DNA of 64,000 nt from Cymbomonas tetramitiformis (Eukaryota > Chlorophyta > Pyramimonadophyceae > Pyramimonadales > Pyramimonadaceae): the NCBI GenBank assembly GCA_001247695.2, contig LGRX02003709.1:1-64000 (forward strand), given 5' to 3'. The translations under genes and the position numbers were made by a program. This document shows, piece after piece, positions 30,703 through 42,800 of this stretch (the stretch's first letter is position 1; each line of letters opens with the position of its first letter). The notes below the pieces were generated by a model, which was given only the letters and a program-made list of their open reading frames with translations, did not search any database and had not been told where the DNA came from.

Positions 30703-33606
30703 TTATATCCTTTTGTGGTATCTTTTTTGGTTGTTCCAGTATTCTTTTACAGTTTTGTCATTGTGCCTTTGTTTGGCTCGTTTCCAGTGCTGTTTGACCA
30801 CTTTGTGTGCTGCCGACCTTTCTTTTTTGGCCTCTTCAGTAAGCCACGACATCCATTCCTTTGCATCTGCATTGTCCCTGTCCGTTGGGCCCTTCATTTC
30901 TCCTTCCTTCAGGCTTTGGAGGGTTGAGTGTTCCGTGTGTGAGTTTCGTAGGTGTCGTTTGGTTTGCTTGTGCATCCGCATCTTGAGTATTGCGGCGTCC
31001 CTTTCTCTCCTGTCCTTTTTGCTCATTAGCAGGCCATTTGCTACTCGGTTGGAGGTGCCTCCAACTATCGCGGTTGGTAGCTCGTCGTTCTGTAGCGCAC
31101 ATTTGTTCGCCCCGGTGAGTATGTTTAGTACAGTTTCTCCCGCTTTGTCTATGGTGGCATGCGCTACCTGTCTGTTGCCCTCTTCCCTGCATTGGGTGGC
31201 TATATCCGTTATGCGTTTCAGCTCAGCAGTTCTGGCATAGTCGTGTGTTCTGAGGAGGACGCTTTGGAGTGTTTCCCTGTGAGTTTTGTTCAGGGGCGTG
31301 TCCAGTTTCACGTGCCCTGGTTGGGGGTCGCGGTCCACGTATGGCTCGTGGGTGCTTATGCTGTCCAACCGAAGGGTCGCAAGACTCACCATCTCGTGGT
31401 CACTCGTGTGGTGTTGAGTGAGGTGTGTGGTGCCCCCCGTCTCGTATTGCGCCCGTTTGTTCCTCGGTGCCAGCCATCTGTCAATGTTTCTGTTTTTCGC
31501 CCAGTTCAGTGTGGTATCGACTGGCGGGCCTACATTGTGGAGGTCCGGCTCCTCCGCGAGTTTCATCCATTGTTTGTCGGTTCTTGTCACTCCCTTGCCT
31601 GTGCTGGTGTTGCTCGCATTGAGGTCTCCTCAGACTATAGCCACATGCTCGTTCGCTTTATCCTCCGTTTTCCGGAGCAGGTTGGTTGTGTACTTGAGTA
31701 TTTTGTCCCTGGTTTTCCACTCCTCTGCCCCTGGCGGGTTGTAAATGCCTAGCACGTGGTACATTACCCCTCCGGGCAGGTGCAGTACAACGTGTAATAG
31801 GAGGTACCCCTCGAGGTGCCTCGCAGGGACAACATGGTGGTTGTGTGCGTGGCTGTAGGGGTTGCCGAGGAGTATTGCTACTCCTCCTTTAACTGCTTGT
31901 TCTGCAGTGCCCTCTGCCGTTTGCACCTCAGTTTTGGTGCCTATCGCGGTGTATTGCATGTCCCTGAATCTCCTCATCACACTTTCGTGTGCGTGCTTTA
32001 CTTCCGTGAGTACAATTACTTGTAGACTCTATTGGTTTTGGTTTTTCTTCCTAACGACTTCGGCCAGGTCGAGACAGGCATGACTTTGTCCTGCTACATT
32101 CCATGTGAGCATGTGTAGGCGGTCTTCCCCTATGTCCGTCTTTATTGGTTCTGTGAGGGGGGGCTGGTATTCTTGGGAGTCCTGACTTGCCTCTGGTGCT
32201 TCTAGTTGTGTGTCTTCGAATTTCTCCCATTGTGCTGTTGGTTCGTCCCTCATCTCCCCCTCCTCTTCGTTCGGGTGGGTTTCCGGTGCTCGCTGTTCCT
32301 CAAATGTATGCCCGTCGTCACCTGGCGGTGTCGTGGGGGCTAATCTATTGAGCCACCTCCATAGGCCCTGTTGCTTCGTAGCACCTTTGCGTCCCCCCTC
32401 TTGGGTTTGCGGTGCTTGTCTCCCGACTTCCGGGTTTGTGTTTGGGCCATCACTGGGCCTCTGGGCTTCCGTCGCCTGCTGGCTGTCCACCTGCGTTCGC
32501 CTTTGTCCCTCGGCAGTAGTCATCCTTTCTTTTACTGGTTGCTGTATGGACTTTCTGTAGGCATCTACCGCCGCTCTGTTAGTGGTTCCCCATTTGCTGA
32601 CCGCCTCATTGAAGTGGGTGGGTCAGTGTCCCCCTGGGCATGCTTTTTGGTAGTGCATCCACGCTTTGGTGGCCATCAGGACCCACACCCCACAGCTATA
32701 ATGGTCCTGTGCGCTTTGGTTGCCTACATTCATCAGTTCCACTGTCACGTTTTTGCCGAGCGCCTTGGTCAGGTGTTCTGCCCAGTTTGTTAATTCCGCC
32801 GTTAGCCTTTTGGTGTTGCGTTGAGTTGCGTTGGTTCTCCCATTCGAGGAGTCATATATCCAGAGCTTAAGTTTGTCGTGTTCTTTGTCTGGCCCGGCCA
32901 GCACCACCCTCCAGTGTTTGCCATCGCACACTGGTATGCAGAAGCTCCGGGAGTTTCCGAGCAGCTGCAATGCCTTCGTGGTGTGTGGCTCACTGTTGTT
33001 TCCTGGTTTAAGTGTTTCCCTCATTGTGGCTACTACCAGTGGGGGCATTGGGTTATCCTCATATAGTGAGTGGGCATGTTGCATTTGGAACATGTTTAGC
33101 CGACCCTTCCTCTCAAATAGTCCTTTCGTGGTGGTGTTGTATGGGTACCTTCCCGTGTGGTCCTGGCTTCCTCCACCCGCCATGTTTGTTTTCCAGCAAC
33201 GGGCGCGCTGCCTCATCCTTTGCTCAACCTTCCGCATCAGCGGCCTGCCTTTCGTTGGGGTGCCTTCTTTTATCGCAGTTACTGCGTAATCTGGCTTCCT
33301 TGTTCTAATGAACATGGGTTTACCGTTACGGTAAATTATTCTGAGTAACTTGTAGCCGTGGGGTGGCTGTGTCCACCGTTTTGCTGCATTCCTCGCTACG
33401 GTCCGGTTTTTCCTAGTTCTGCGGCCGCACGTTATGTTGTTGCATTTAGTGCTGCTTGTCCCCCCTGTGCGTCCAGGTGTTTTCCCTCTTGGTATTAGTG
33501 TAATTATCAGCATAATGAGTGTCGGGGTTATGGCGAGTGCAGCGTTCCGCAGTGGCCCGGTCACGTCGTGTCGTGCTCCTCTTGGGCAGTGTAGCTCTGT
33601 TTGCAT
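30703..33606 (-). pseudogene. LINE-like ORF2: ULP1-type protease plus endonuclease, no RT
   Basis: One minus-strand frame runs about 2.9 kb, broken by three in-frame stops (TGA at 32623, TAG at 32029, TGA at 31630) and no frameshift. The N-terminal 330 residues hold a C48/ULP1-like cysteine protease: His in GKHWRV (about 32,910), Asp in LWIYDSSNG (about 32,850), and Gln/Cys in NQSAQDHYSCGVW (about 32,690). A polar linker follows, then an endonuclease/exonuclease/phosphatase fold typical of LINEs: HMLTWNVAG (about 32,100), VIVLTEVKHAH after the TAG, YNPP, GDLNAS right after the second TGA, and SDHEM (about 31,395). The frame ends at 30703 in a basic region (KQHWKRAKQRH) that would precede a reverse transcriptase, which is missing. 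Each stop can arise from CGA or CAG by C-to-T change, suggesting methylation-driven decay. Cysteine proteases are reported in some other retroelements, but this order is unusual. Confidence 0.7.
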
Positions 33607-33617
33607 TTGTGTTGAGT

Positions 33618-34390
33618 TTATGGTTACAGTGTTACATCACCCTAAACCGTTTGTTGTAGCGCCCCTAATATTCTTTTCGGGGTGGGTTTTGTTTTTGGTG
33701 CATTGTCCCACCATTGTGTAAGAGTTTCTCAGTATTCCGGTGTGTTTTTCAGTTTTTCCAATTTTAACGTAGAGTATTTTTGGGAATTCACTTGTGGCCG
33801 AAAGTCGGCAATTTGCCCCCATATTTTGTGTATGTCGCCCCCAGGCCTTCCTAAGCCTCTCCCCAAAGTTTTCCATCGCCCCTTTCGTCATATTGGGCCA
33901 TATGTTGTATTTTGTACCTTTCACGTTTAGGGTTCCTATAGGGTTCGCTGTGGTGTGGCGGTTGTTTCGTTGCGGTTGGGTGGGTGGTATCGCTGCTTTC
34001 AGCTGGTGGGGGTGTTTACCTTGGGCTGTTGCTGCATGGCCAGGGGTATATCTGCGTCTGCTATTTGTTGGGTTTATGGTTACAGCGTTACACCGCCCTA
34101 AACCACATATTGTAACACCCCTAATGCTCTCTTCAGGGTGGGCCTCATTTTTTGTGTGTGTTTCCGTAGTTGTGCAGCAATTTTGGGGCGTTTGGGCGTG
34201 TTTTCCGAAAAAGCTTGTTTTTACGTAGAGCATTTTTAGGAATTTGCTTGTGGTCGAATGTCGGCAGTTTGCCCTAATATTTTGTGTGTGGCACTTTAAT
34301 GTTCTTCTGAGCCATTTCCCAAAGTTTTTTGCCGTTCCTATCATCATACGGGCCTGTGTGAAGTCATTTGTATCTTTATTTGGTAGGGTT
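33618..34390. repeat. Imperfect 456-bp tandem duplication
   Basis: TTATGGTTACAG and the following 300 bp recur 456 bp downstream (33618 and 34074) with many substitutions. On the minus strand both copies keep the same frame (MGANCRLSATSEF against IRANCRHSTTSKF), so the frame between ORF1 and ORF2 stays open for about 1.3 kb (33637-34914). Whether it codes is doubtful: it is His/Thr/Asn-rich and has no domain I recognise. It may be the spacer between two ORFs of the LINE-like element. Confidence 0.7.
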
Positions 34391-34968
34391 TCGGTAGGGT
34401 TCGCCTGTGCAATGTAGGAGTGTCGTGTCAATTTGCTGAGTGAGGGTGTGCTCCTGTCATCACTTTTAATGTACGGTGTGTGTCGTTGTCGAGGTGTGTA
34501 CTTGTGGCGGAGCCTCACTGCAGTCCTCGGTATGTACAGGTCACTAGTATAATTGGTGGGTTGGGTAAGACATGTGCGTATCGCAATGGGGGAGCTTAAT
34601 GTGCTCCTGCTGCAGGTGCATGTTTCTAGCACATCGAGGTGCATGCTGTTCCTTATTTTTCGGTGTCTTTTCTCGGGTAATTTGTTATCTCCATTATAGC
34701 TGCCATGGTTGCAGTGCAGAGGTGTTTTATCAGTTGCCCTCACATCATTATGTGTTTTAAGGTGGGTCGGGTATGTCACACAAGGGCTCTTTAAGTTTGG
34801 ACTCGGGCTTAGTTCCCATGCTGGGTGGCTATGCTGTTCAGCATGAATTCGTGCTTCAGGCCTCTTGCAGGGTGTGTTGGTATGGCAGGGTAGCATATGC
34901 ATGGAGTGGCACATTATTAATATTACAGTTTCAAGACTGGCTAGTCTAGGATTGTTGCTTCCTATGCT

Positions 34969-37705
34969 TCATCTACCTATTGTAAGAGCAGGGCTAGCTG
35001 ACGTTGTCTTCGTATCCTCCAGTGCCTTGGCGCTGTGCCTTCCCCCTGCTCGATGGCACCCCCCGTTCCTGTTTGGTGTTCGGGTGGCTTGTAGTGTTGT
35101 GATCGCCAGTTCAAGCAGGGGCGTGGGTTTCGCTGTAAGTACCTTATGCTGGGGGTCCGGGCTCTTGTCGGTATTTATGGGCTGCTGTCGCTGCTCATGG
35201 ATCTCTGCTGCAGCAGGCCCCCCCTTGCTCAGTGTATGTACTTTTTCCCGATTGTGTGTTGGGAGTGCAGGCTTGGGTGTGATCGGTGTTACCTTTGCAG
35301 ACAGGCGGGTGGTTCTCCTCGTGATTGACTGTCCAGAGGCTGGGACCCCCATGGGTATGTCCGCTGGCGCCCCTTGTCCCCTTGCCCTTTTGGCAGGGGG
35401 CTTGGCCGGCTTGGACTCCTTCCTGGGTATCTTCGTGATGACTGTCTTCTTGACACCCAGGCCCTTGCTTCTCTCTGCCTGGCCCTCCTTGGGCTGGGGG
35501 CGTCCCTTGTAGGGGATTCCCCTGTAGGGCTGGTCCCCTGCCTCACGGTTTGCCACGAACTGGTCATATTTGGCCTTTCGGACTTCTGGCGGATCCGTGG
35601 CCACGTATTGGATCCTTTCACGCAGCGAGGGCTGAGTGCTGCCCTCCTCCTTGAAGGATGTGTCGGCACTCTTCGCTGTCCACCTCCTCAGACCCCCCTC
35701 CGAGCTGGCTTCTTGCCTGTCCTCTTCTGGGGTCTTGGTCAGGCGGTTTGTGAGGCCCACAAGTGTGTCGACCATCTCCCTTCCCGTGTCCTTGTAGGTG
35801 GAGTGGAAGTCTCTGATTCCCGAGGTGATGTCTTGATGTCTCTCAGCCGCTGTAGTCTCGATGGCCTCGGTGCGTGTAGCCGCCGCCGCCGCCTTCTGGT
35901 TGAGCAGCTCCAGCTCGTGTCCGATGTTGGACAGCAGGTGCTTGGTCTCGGGGGTCGTCGATGATGTCGGGGGGGCTGGAGTGGCTGCCTGCTGTACCTT
36001 CCTTAGGCACTCTTCGGTCGTTTTCTGCATATTGTGGATGGCAGCTTCACTCGTTTCCCTCAGTGTCTTCTCGTCCGTCGAGCTCTCCTGATGCCGGCGT
36101 CGGGGGGGCGCTGCCTGTTTGTTCCTGGACTTCGAGCCCATAAGGCTCCAGCGCCCTACCTCCACCTTCACCGGGATAAAGACCTGCTCGCCGGTGGCTT
36201 CGTTGTCGTTGAGGTGAACGTCCACTACGATGGAGATGCCAGCCGACACCAGCAAGTCGTACGCGGATTCCGTGAGGATCGCGTAGAAGTTGATGGTGTC
36301 GTTGCTGTTTCTTTTACACTGTAGCAGCGACTCCACCGTGTTGTCGGAGGGTGCCCACCTTGGTGTTCCGAGATGTTTTTCGAACACCAGGTAGGAGTCC
36401 TCGCCGTACGACGGCTGCTTCTGTCGGAGCGCCAGCTCAGAGAGTTTTTTGGTGATTGCGCTGACTATCCGTGTACGGTGTCCCACGAAGAGCTGCTGGC
36501 TGTAGTCTATCACGGCTACCTCACGTTGACTCAGCGCCTGCTTGTCTGCTGCAGATGGCAGGAGTCCCTTCCTCGTCGGGAAGCCAAAGTCAAGGTTCTT
36601 GTCCTTGATGAGGAGCTGCGCCAGGTCCTGGTGGTGCGTGACGAGGAACAATACTTCTCTGATTTTGTTGTCAGCTGGTGTCTCGTCACGCGCCCCCTTC
36701 CGTATGTGGGAGATGGCTGCACTGCCTTCCCACCCCAGTCGGGTGACCAGGTTCCCCAGGATGGCGGCGGCTTGCGCCACCGTCACCCCCCTCAGTCGGG
36801 GAGATGACACCTGAACCGTTCTTGAGCGCAGGGTCCCCGTTGGCTGTCTGTCCGGGGACCATACATATACCCTTGGGATGACTCGCTGTGGTTCGATATC
36901 GACCCATGGGTCGTCCACCACGGTCATAGGGACCAAGAAGTTGGTGTTGAACAGCACGAACAGGGCGATTGGCCTCTTCTTGAAGGCAAGGTCGATTTGT
37001 ACGACCTTGCCTTCTCGAACAGTCCAGAGTTGCGTGTGTTCGATGTTGAACACCTTGGCGTCCTCCTCCAGCTCCAACGCGCGTCGGATGACGTCGCCCA
37101 GATACCTCAGGTAGAGCAGGGTGTACCGCTGGGTTTCCCTGAGGTCAGTGATTTTTATCTGGGGGAGCCTTGGTTGGAGAGGAAGGCCGTGCTTGTTGGT
37201 TTCCTCGGGTGTCAGGTCGCAGCCGGTGATCGGCCGAACGTGTCGGAGGATTTGGTGTTCCCCCTTCCCCCCGAGTTCTTCCGTGTCGATGGCTGCCTCT
37301 GGAAGTCCGAGTTTGCAAAACTCTTCCGGCCTGCCTTCTGCGTGTGGGAGGTCTCTTGTATCCTCCCACCAGGAGGTTACGATTTCTTCGATCTCTTCCT
37401 CCCGGTTGGTGCCCAGAGCTACCTTTGTGGGTAGCTTGGACACCTCGTCGATTGCCTTGGCAACCGACGGGATTTTGTCCCCCTTGGGGGACGCAGCGTG
37501 CTTATTGTAAGCATATGGCTGCTGTAGCGCGTTGGCTACGATTCTGGTCGGGACTCGCCCCTTCTCCGTCCCCGTAGGGCCCTCAGCCCGTGGGCCGGTG
37601 GGGCTCGTGGCACCCGATTTTGTTTTTGTTTTGTATTGGGTTTTGTCTGGTTTGAATGTCTTGACTTCTGCCGTTCCCCACCTGGACTGCTTTCGCTGTA
37701 CAGGC
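34969..37705 (-). pseudogene. LINE-like ORF1, C-terminal 912 residues
   Basis: A long minus-strand frame ends in TGA at 34969. At its N-terminal side it is cut by the chromovirus LTR at 37705, and the same frame resumes at 52979 beyond that element (PYEEP before, VQRKQSR after, sharing the CAGGC duplication). It is a hydrophilic protein: an N-terminal Lys/Pro/Thr linker, a central folded region of about 450 residues (for example LLYLRYLGDVIRRALELEED and FVLFNTNFLVPMTVVDDPWV), a coiled coil (about residues 590-690 of this part) and a basic C-terminal third with KRARGQ and RRTTR. No zinc knuckle or RRM was seen. It is probably the nucleic-acid-binding ORF1 of the element whose ORF2 lies at 30703-33606, but homology is unknown to me. 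Confidence 0.65.
37701..37705. repeat. Target-site duplication, left copy (CAGGC)
   Basis: CAGGC lies directly before the 5' LTR and is repeated directly after the 3' LTR at 52974-52978. This 5-bp duplication marks the chromovirus insertion into the LINE-like ORF1. Confidence 0.95.
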
Positions 37706-39029
37706 TGTGCCAGGGAACAATAGCCCGGCCAAGCCATTCGATTGGCATATTGTATTTATGCATACTGGGGCAGTGAGATGGCAATGGGCTCGGAAGGGGA
37801 CTCCCGAGCCATTGACTTCGTACTATGGGGAGCGAAAGCCTGGACTTGATTATAGCTGGCAGCATATTATCGTACACCCTTCTGGTGCGCTACGCCGCTG
37901 GGAGCGTAATAGGGGCGGCGGCTGGTTTCTAGAAGACGCCACTCAGTTGAAGGCGCCGGTAGCGCCATTCTCATTACCGATCAGCCGCGTTGGGATCGCG
38001 TACTGGAATCCGACGATTGTGATTGACGATGACGAATATCATGGAATTCCCTACAAGGGGCGTAAGCCTACACACTCAGCGCCTACGAACAGTGAAGATT
38101 CGGGTACAGGCGCTGTGTCCTGGAGTAAGGAGAAGTTACCAGATTCTGATGACAATGATGACGCAGGTGTCACTAACAGTAAGGAGAAGCTACCAGATTC
38201 GGATGACAAAGATGACGCGGGTGTCATATATGACATGGACACTGCCAGTCCGAAATGGGAGCCAACTTCGCCTGAATATGATGACACCGAGGATGACGTC
38301 AGCGAGTTCGATGACTTGGTAGCTGACGATGCTGAAGAACAAGCTGAAGCTCGAAGGTTGAAGAGACTGGGACTGCAATTGATCATGGATGAGAAGGGTG
38401 AACTTCACTGGGTACCAAAGGGCACCTCCCCGACCTCACCTGTTCAGCCCGATGATCAGCCTATTACCGAGCAGAAGTCTGAGGCCATATCTGAGGATGC
38501 CCCAGCCTCTGTGGTGGAGACTGTTCATGCACCACCGAAGAAACCTTATGGGTCAGATACTGGATTGACTTCAATGGGTGAGAATAAGGCTGGGGTGTCT
38601 GAAGAGACGAAGAGGCAACCTAGGAAATATCCGAGATGTTGGACACATGAGTATATAACTCAATTGAAGTACTCCATAAGAAGTGACAGTGATGAAGAAG
38701 AAGGGCTTGACGTGGCTCCTCGTAGGAAGAAAGCAAAGATCAGCAAGGGACAATGAAATCAACTGTCTTGATTAGGATTGTCCAAATGCAGATTCTCTGA
38801 TTAGGATTTGTATAGGTGGCAGATGATGATATGCCAGCCGACATGGGACAGATCGATTAGAGAATATGAACTGCGCGCCTTGAAAGTATAAGACTTGAAT
38901 ATTGCCCATTTGGAGGCTGTTCTAACTTGAAGTAACTATTTGGAGGAGCTGTTGCTCAACCTGTTAATTTACTGGTCAATCTTTCCTGCCATAAAGATAT
39001 TGCAATTGCTTGAATTGTAGCCTTGTTCA
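37706..39029 (+). repeat. 5' LTR of the chromovirus
   Basis: A 1,324-bp direct copy of 51650-52973. It has TG...CA ends. Most of it is occupied by an ORF (37758-38756). The 270 bp after that ORF contain two GATTAGGATTTG motifs and probably the promoter and poly(A) signals, though none is unmistakable. Confidence 0.95.
37758..38756 (+). CDS. LTR-encoded acidic protein, unknown (5' copy)
   Basis: A 332-codon ORF (from the first ATG) lies wholly within the LTR and is identical in the 3' LTR. The N-terminal 100 residues look folded and Trp-rich (VRWQWARKG, LDYSWQHIIVHPSGALRRWE). A highly acidic, Ser/Asp-rich middle follows, with a duplicated KEKLPDSDDNDDAGV-type unit, then a Pro/Ser linker and a basic tail (APRRKKAKISKGQ) like a nuclear localisation signal. 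I do not recognise the family. Codon-level intactness in both LTRs suggests it is used. An accessory or regulatory nuclear protein is an inference from composition only. Proteins encoded in LTRs are rare in retrotransposons. Confidence 0.75.
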   Translation: MHTGAVRWQWARKGTPEPLTSYYGERKPGLDYSWQHIIVHPSGALRRWERNRGGGWFLEDATQLKAPVAPFSLPISRVGIAYWNPTIVIDDDEYHGIPYKGRKPTHSAPTNSEDSGTGAVSWSKEKLPDSDDNDDAGVTNSKEKLPDSDDKDDAGVIYDMDTASPKWEPTSPEYDDTEDDVSEFDDLVADDAEEQAEARRLKRLGLQLIMDEKGELHWVPKGTSPTSPVQPDDQPITEQKSEAISEDAPASVVETVHAPPKKPYGSDTGLTSMGENKAGVSEETKRQPRKYPRCWTHEYITQLKYSIRSDSDEEEGLDVAPRRKKAKISKGQ

Positions 39030-39884
39030 ACTGTTTATCTAGAACATTGCAATTTTGTACACTGCAAAATTGCCGACTACGGACCTGTGCCCCAAGATTG
39101 AAGCAGATTTACCTCTGACTGACCCTTGAGCTCCGGCTCGGATACAGTCACGTGCTCAAGAAGTCTTCACTTGGAAGTGGTATTGCTCTGCGCCCTTTTT
39201 GCCCCCTGACTTTCACCCTGCATGCAAACAGGCGATTTTTCAAAACTGTTATGCTGCAAAGTGGTCAGAAAGTGGGAAAAGAAGCCGCCAGCAACTCAAA
39301 TCTACCGGGATTAACAGCCAGATTGACCCGAACGGAGAGTGAAAAGTGGACCAGTGGTCAGATTGAGAAAAAGAGGACCTCGGAGACAGTTTTAACGTAG
39401 GCACAAAAATTCCAGACGTTTCTTGATAGTTTTTTGTCGTTTGGAACCTGGCCCCGAGACCTGGGTCCTCATAGATCGCTACATTTTAAATTGGGATGGC
39501 CAACCGGCACGGCAGAGCAAAATTAGACAAATTTGAGCCCATCAGACTACATAGAAGGAAACGGGAGCCCAGAAGGATAGTTTTCTATTTTTTTTATATT
39601 CTTTGAAGGAAAAAAATAGTCTCCAATACTGGGACCTGGCCAATTAGTCTGGATTGCTCCGGGATGGCCGCCAAGAAATTAGCCAAACTGCCGATCGACA
39701 CTCCATTTTTGAAATTTGGCCACCAAAAACTGCATTTCACTCTGGAAAGCATATTTCGTTGTTCACCACGACTTCCACTGCTACGAGGAAATATTTTTCT
39801 GAGTGTTCTGGGGGGATTTGCCAAATTGGACAGATTTGACTTCCCCAACGGTCAGATTTACACTTTGTCACTCTTAATTTCAAC
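39030..39884 (+). other. Chromovirus leader between LTR and gag
   Basis: 855 bp. The bases right after the LTR (ACTGTTTATCTAGAACATTG) do not begin with TGG and match no tRNA 3' end or the initiator half-tRNA that I know, so the primer is unclear. Short ORFs on both strands look spurious. Confidence 0.6.
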
Positions 39885-42800
39885 ATGATGCAAAACGCTA
39901 ACACGGGACGCTCACCTCCAACGTCGCCTACGTCGACTCCTAGGCGTACAAGGGGACGACAGGCCAGCCAGCGCAGCACGAGAGGTGCTGCAGCCACTGG
40001 AACCACTGGCAAGGGGGCGAAGGGCACCTACAAGGCGCCCTCTCCGGGTCAGCCGCCACAGGCTGCGACAGCAGCAGGTGCGCCAAGCTTCCAGATACCC
40101 AAGAAGAAGTCGACCCTGTCAGCTGATGCTCCTGAGTTTAACAGCGTGACTCCTCTGGCTCTGGACTCTGGAACCGCTTGTGTGACACCTTCCCTGGAGG
40201 AGGCTGTAACGGTACCTAAACCGCGCCCTAATCCGCCCCTGCGTCATGCAAGAGCGGCGTCACCAAGGGTGCTGACTGTTGACACCCCTGGTGCAGGGCG
40301 AAACATGAGGGCGACTCCCCAGCGGTATGTCAACTTGACCTCTCCTTCCCCTGGCATCCTGCGATTGCCAGGAAGCCGCGACCTGAGCCCTCCAGCTCCG
40401 CGCCAGCGAAGCCCGCCTCGGACTCGAGACCGGACCCCGCCACCGCCGCGCTGCAGGAGCCCACCACGGACGCGCGACATGAGTCCTCCAGCTCCAAGAC
40501 CGCGAAGTCCTTTGAACCCCTACAGGACTCCACACACTTGGTCTGGAGCTACGGTGATGACCTCCCCGCACGGCCAGCTGCCCACGCCATTCAGCGAGAA
40601 CGCGCTTCAGGCTGAGTCCGCGGGAGCAGCCTCTGTGGGACAACCTCTACCGGCTGACCGACCACCTCGCGACCCGATCGCCGTGCGCGAAATGACCGAG
40701 GTCAAAATTGCAGCATGTGAGCAGGACATGCAGAATGAGGCGAATGAGCAGAAACCAGGACTTCGTCAATTTCCTTCCCGCTCTGATGTGGCCAACTGGC
40801 GAAAGCGCCAGCAGCCGGGTGAGAATCTCGCCTGGACTCCGCGCCCTAACCAAGGGGGTGTGGGGGCAGCGGGGAGGTCAGAGGACACGCACCAAAGCAT
40901 TGCTGGCGAACTCATGGCACACTCAATGCATCCAACTCCCTCCTCAACAAGCAACGGGGAGGTGGGGGCAGCGGGGAGGACAGGTGGCTCCGGCTTGACA
41001 GGTGGCCCACGCCACATAAGCATAGCATGTTCTGGGCATTCGCTGACCTCACCGATTACCGATACCGTTACGGAACCTAAGGTGATCGGTGACTCTATGG
41101 CAAGGTTATCGGTGACTTTCGAGTCCGAGATAGACAGCGAGGCAACTTCACTGACGCCCTCACTGACTCAGGCGACTACGGAGGCGGCTACGGTTACGGA
41201 TATGCTCGAGTCCCTGTTGAACTGCGAGTCCAGACCTTTGACTACCTCGCTGACCTCAACAACTACGGATATGCCCGAGTCCCTGTTGAACCGCGAGTCC
41301 AGACCTTTGACTACCTCGCTGACCTCAACAACTACGGATATGCCCGAGTCCCTGTTGAACCGCGAGTCCAGACCTTTGACTACCTCGCTGACCTCAACAA
41401 CTACGGAGCAGCCAGTCAGCTCAGTCAGTTACGCAGACCTCGCACTCAGGCGTAGCATTGGACTCGCAGCCTACCAGCCGCATCTTAACCGCAACCTACC
41501 AGTCATCGAACCCCCTTCTCAAGCAGATGTCCTCAGCAGAATTCCAGTCAGAAACTTACCTCTGAACTCAGACTCAGTGAACCAGCTTTCTCGCCGGGAG
41601 AGGCGCCATCAGAGATGGGAACAGAACCAGCAGCGCCTGGCAGAACAGCGCAGAGCACTCTTCTCTGACCCCGCCTCAGCCAGAACGCCCTCAGATGCCT
41701 CTGTCCCCGCACTGAACTCTCAGCATCAATCCCTAATGCAGAATCAGATGATGTTAGAGGTATCAGAGTACATGCAAAATCTGCATCAGCAAGTGCTCCA
41801 ACACTATCCACATCTGACTTCAGTTCTACCAGCAGTGGGCGCTCCACCTATGACGCCCTACCAGCACACCTTAGGATGGGCGAGCGGTTTACCAGGTGCA
41901 CCGGCGCCAGCAGCTGGATCAGGTCCCTGGCTGGTACCAGCACCGGCTCAACCGGTTCCCGCACCGGCTCAACCGGCTCCAGCACCGGCTCAACCGGCTC
42001 CAGCACCGGCTCATCCGGCGCCGGCACCATTTCAGCCAGATCCACCGGCTACCGGCTCATCGCCCTCTGACTCCGCTGAGCCTGATCAACCGTCACCAGG
42101 AAACTCGCCCCCGCCTTCAGACAATGGTGAACCACGACACAGGCGTCTAGACGTGTTGTTATGGACTTTAGAAGGAGCCTCCTTCTGGTTGAGAAATCAC
42201 CTGTCCTCTTCCTCCGCAGTTACTGTCAGCCACGGCGCTGAGGCACAATACTCTTACCGACTGCCAACCATGCCTGGAAGCGCCAGTCACTTCATAACCG
42301 ATACCAATCGGATTTGGATGACTATGCGGCACATCGGAGTGGACATCCAAGACCTGGCGCAGCATGGGTCAGTGCATACTCCTGTGCGCCTGACTGAGAT
42401 TGAGGACAGTGACGCTTTCACTCTGGAAGTGGAGAAAACGCAAGTGGATGAAGCGCGGCGTTGCGCGGAAAGCCGTACTGGAACTCAGCAGAGACGCCTG
42501 CCCTTGTACTCATGGGTAACCATCGCGGAAAATGCCTTAGAGTCCGAGCTGACAGAATTTGACCCCCTGGGACTCCAAATTTGGGCAGCATTTTCATCTT
42601 CCGAGGCGTACTTGTTTAGAGGAATGGCGGCTGGCAACCAACCAACTCCCGCCACAGTACCGGCTAGACTGGGCGTCAACCGGTTTCCCTCTGGTGTTCC
42701 CAGCGCAGCAGAGTACAGATCGCCTGGAAATTCCTTGCCAGCGGCCCCGGGACTCCTGCCAGTAGACCAGCGCCTTTCTCAATTCCCAGGGCACCACGAT

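Noticed and set aside
30703..33606. Reassigned UGA codon explaining the in-frame TGAs
   Set aside because: The host-type gene at 16198 and the chromovirus ORFs end in TGA, so UGA is a normal stop here; point decay is simpler.
30713..37723. Many plus-strand ORFs such as 34865-35512 and 35374-35964
   Set aside because: They lie opposite the minus-strand LINE-like frames and have no domain content.
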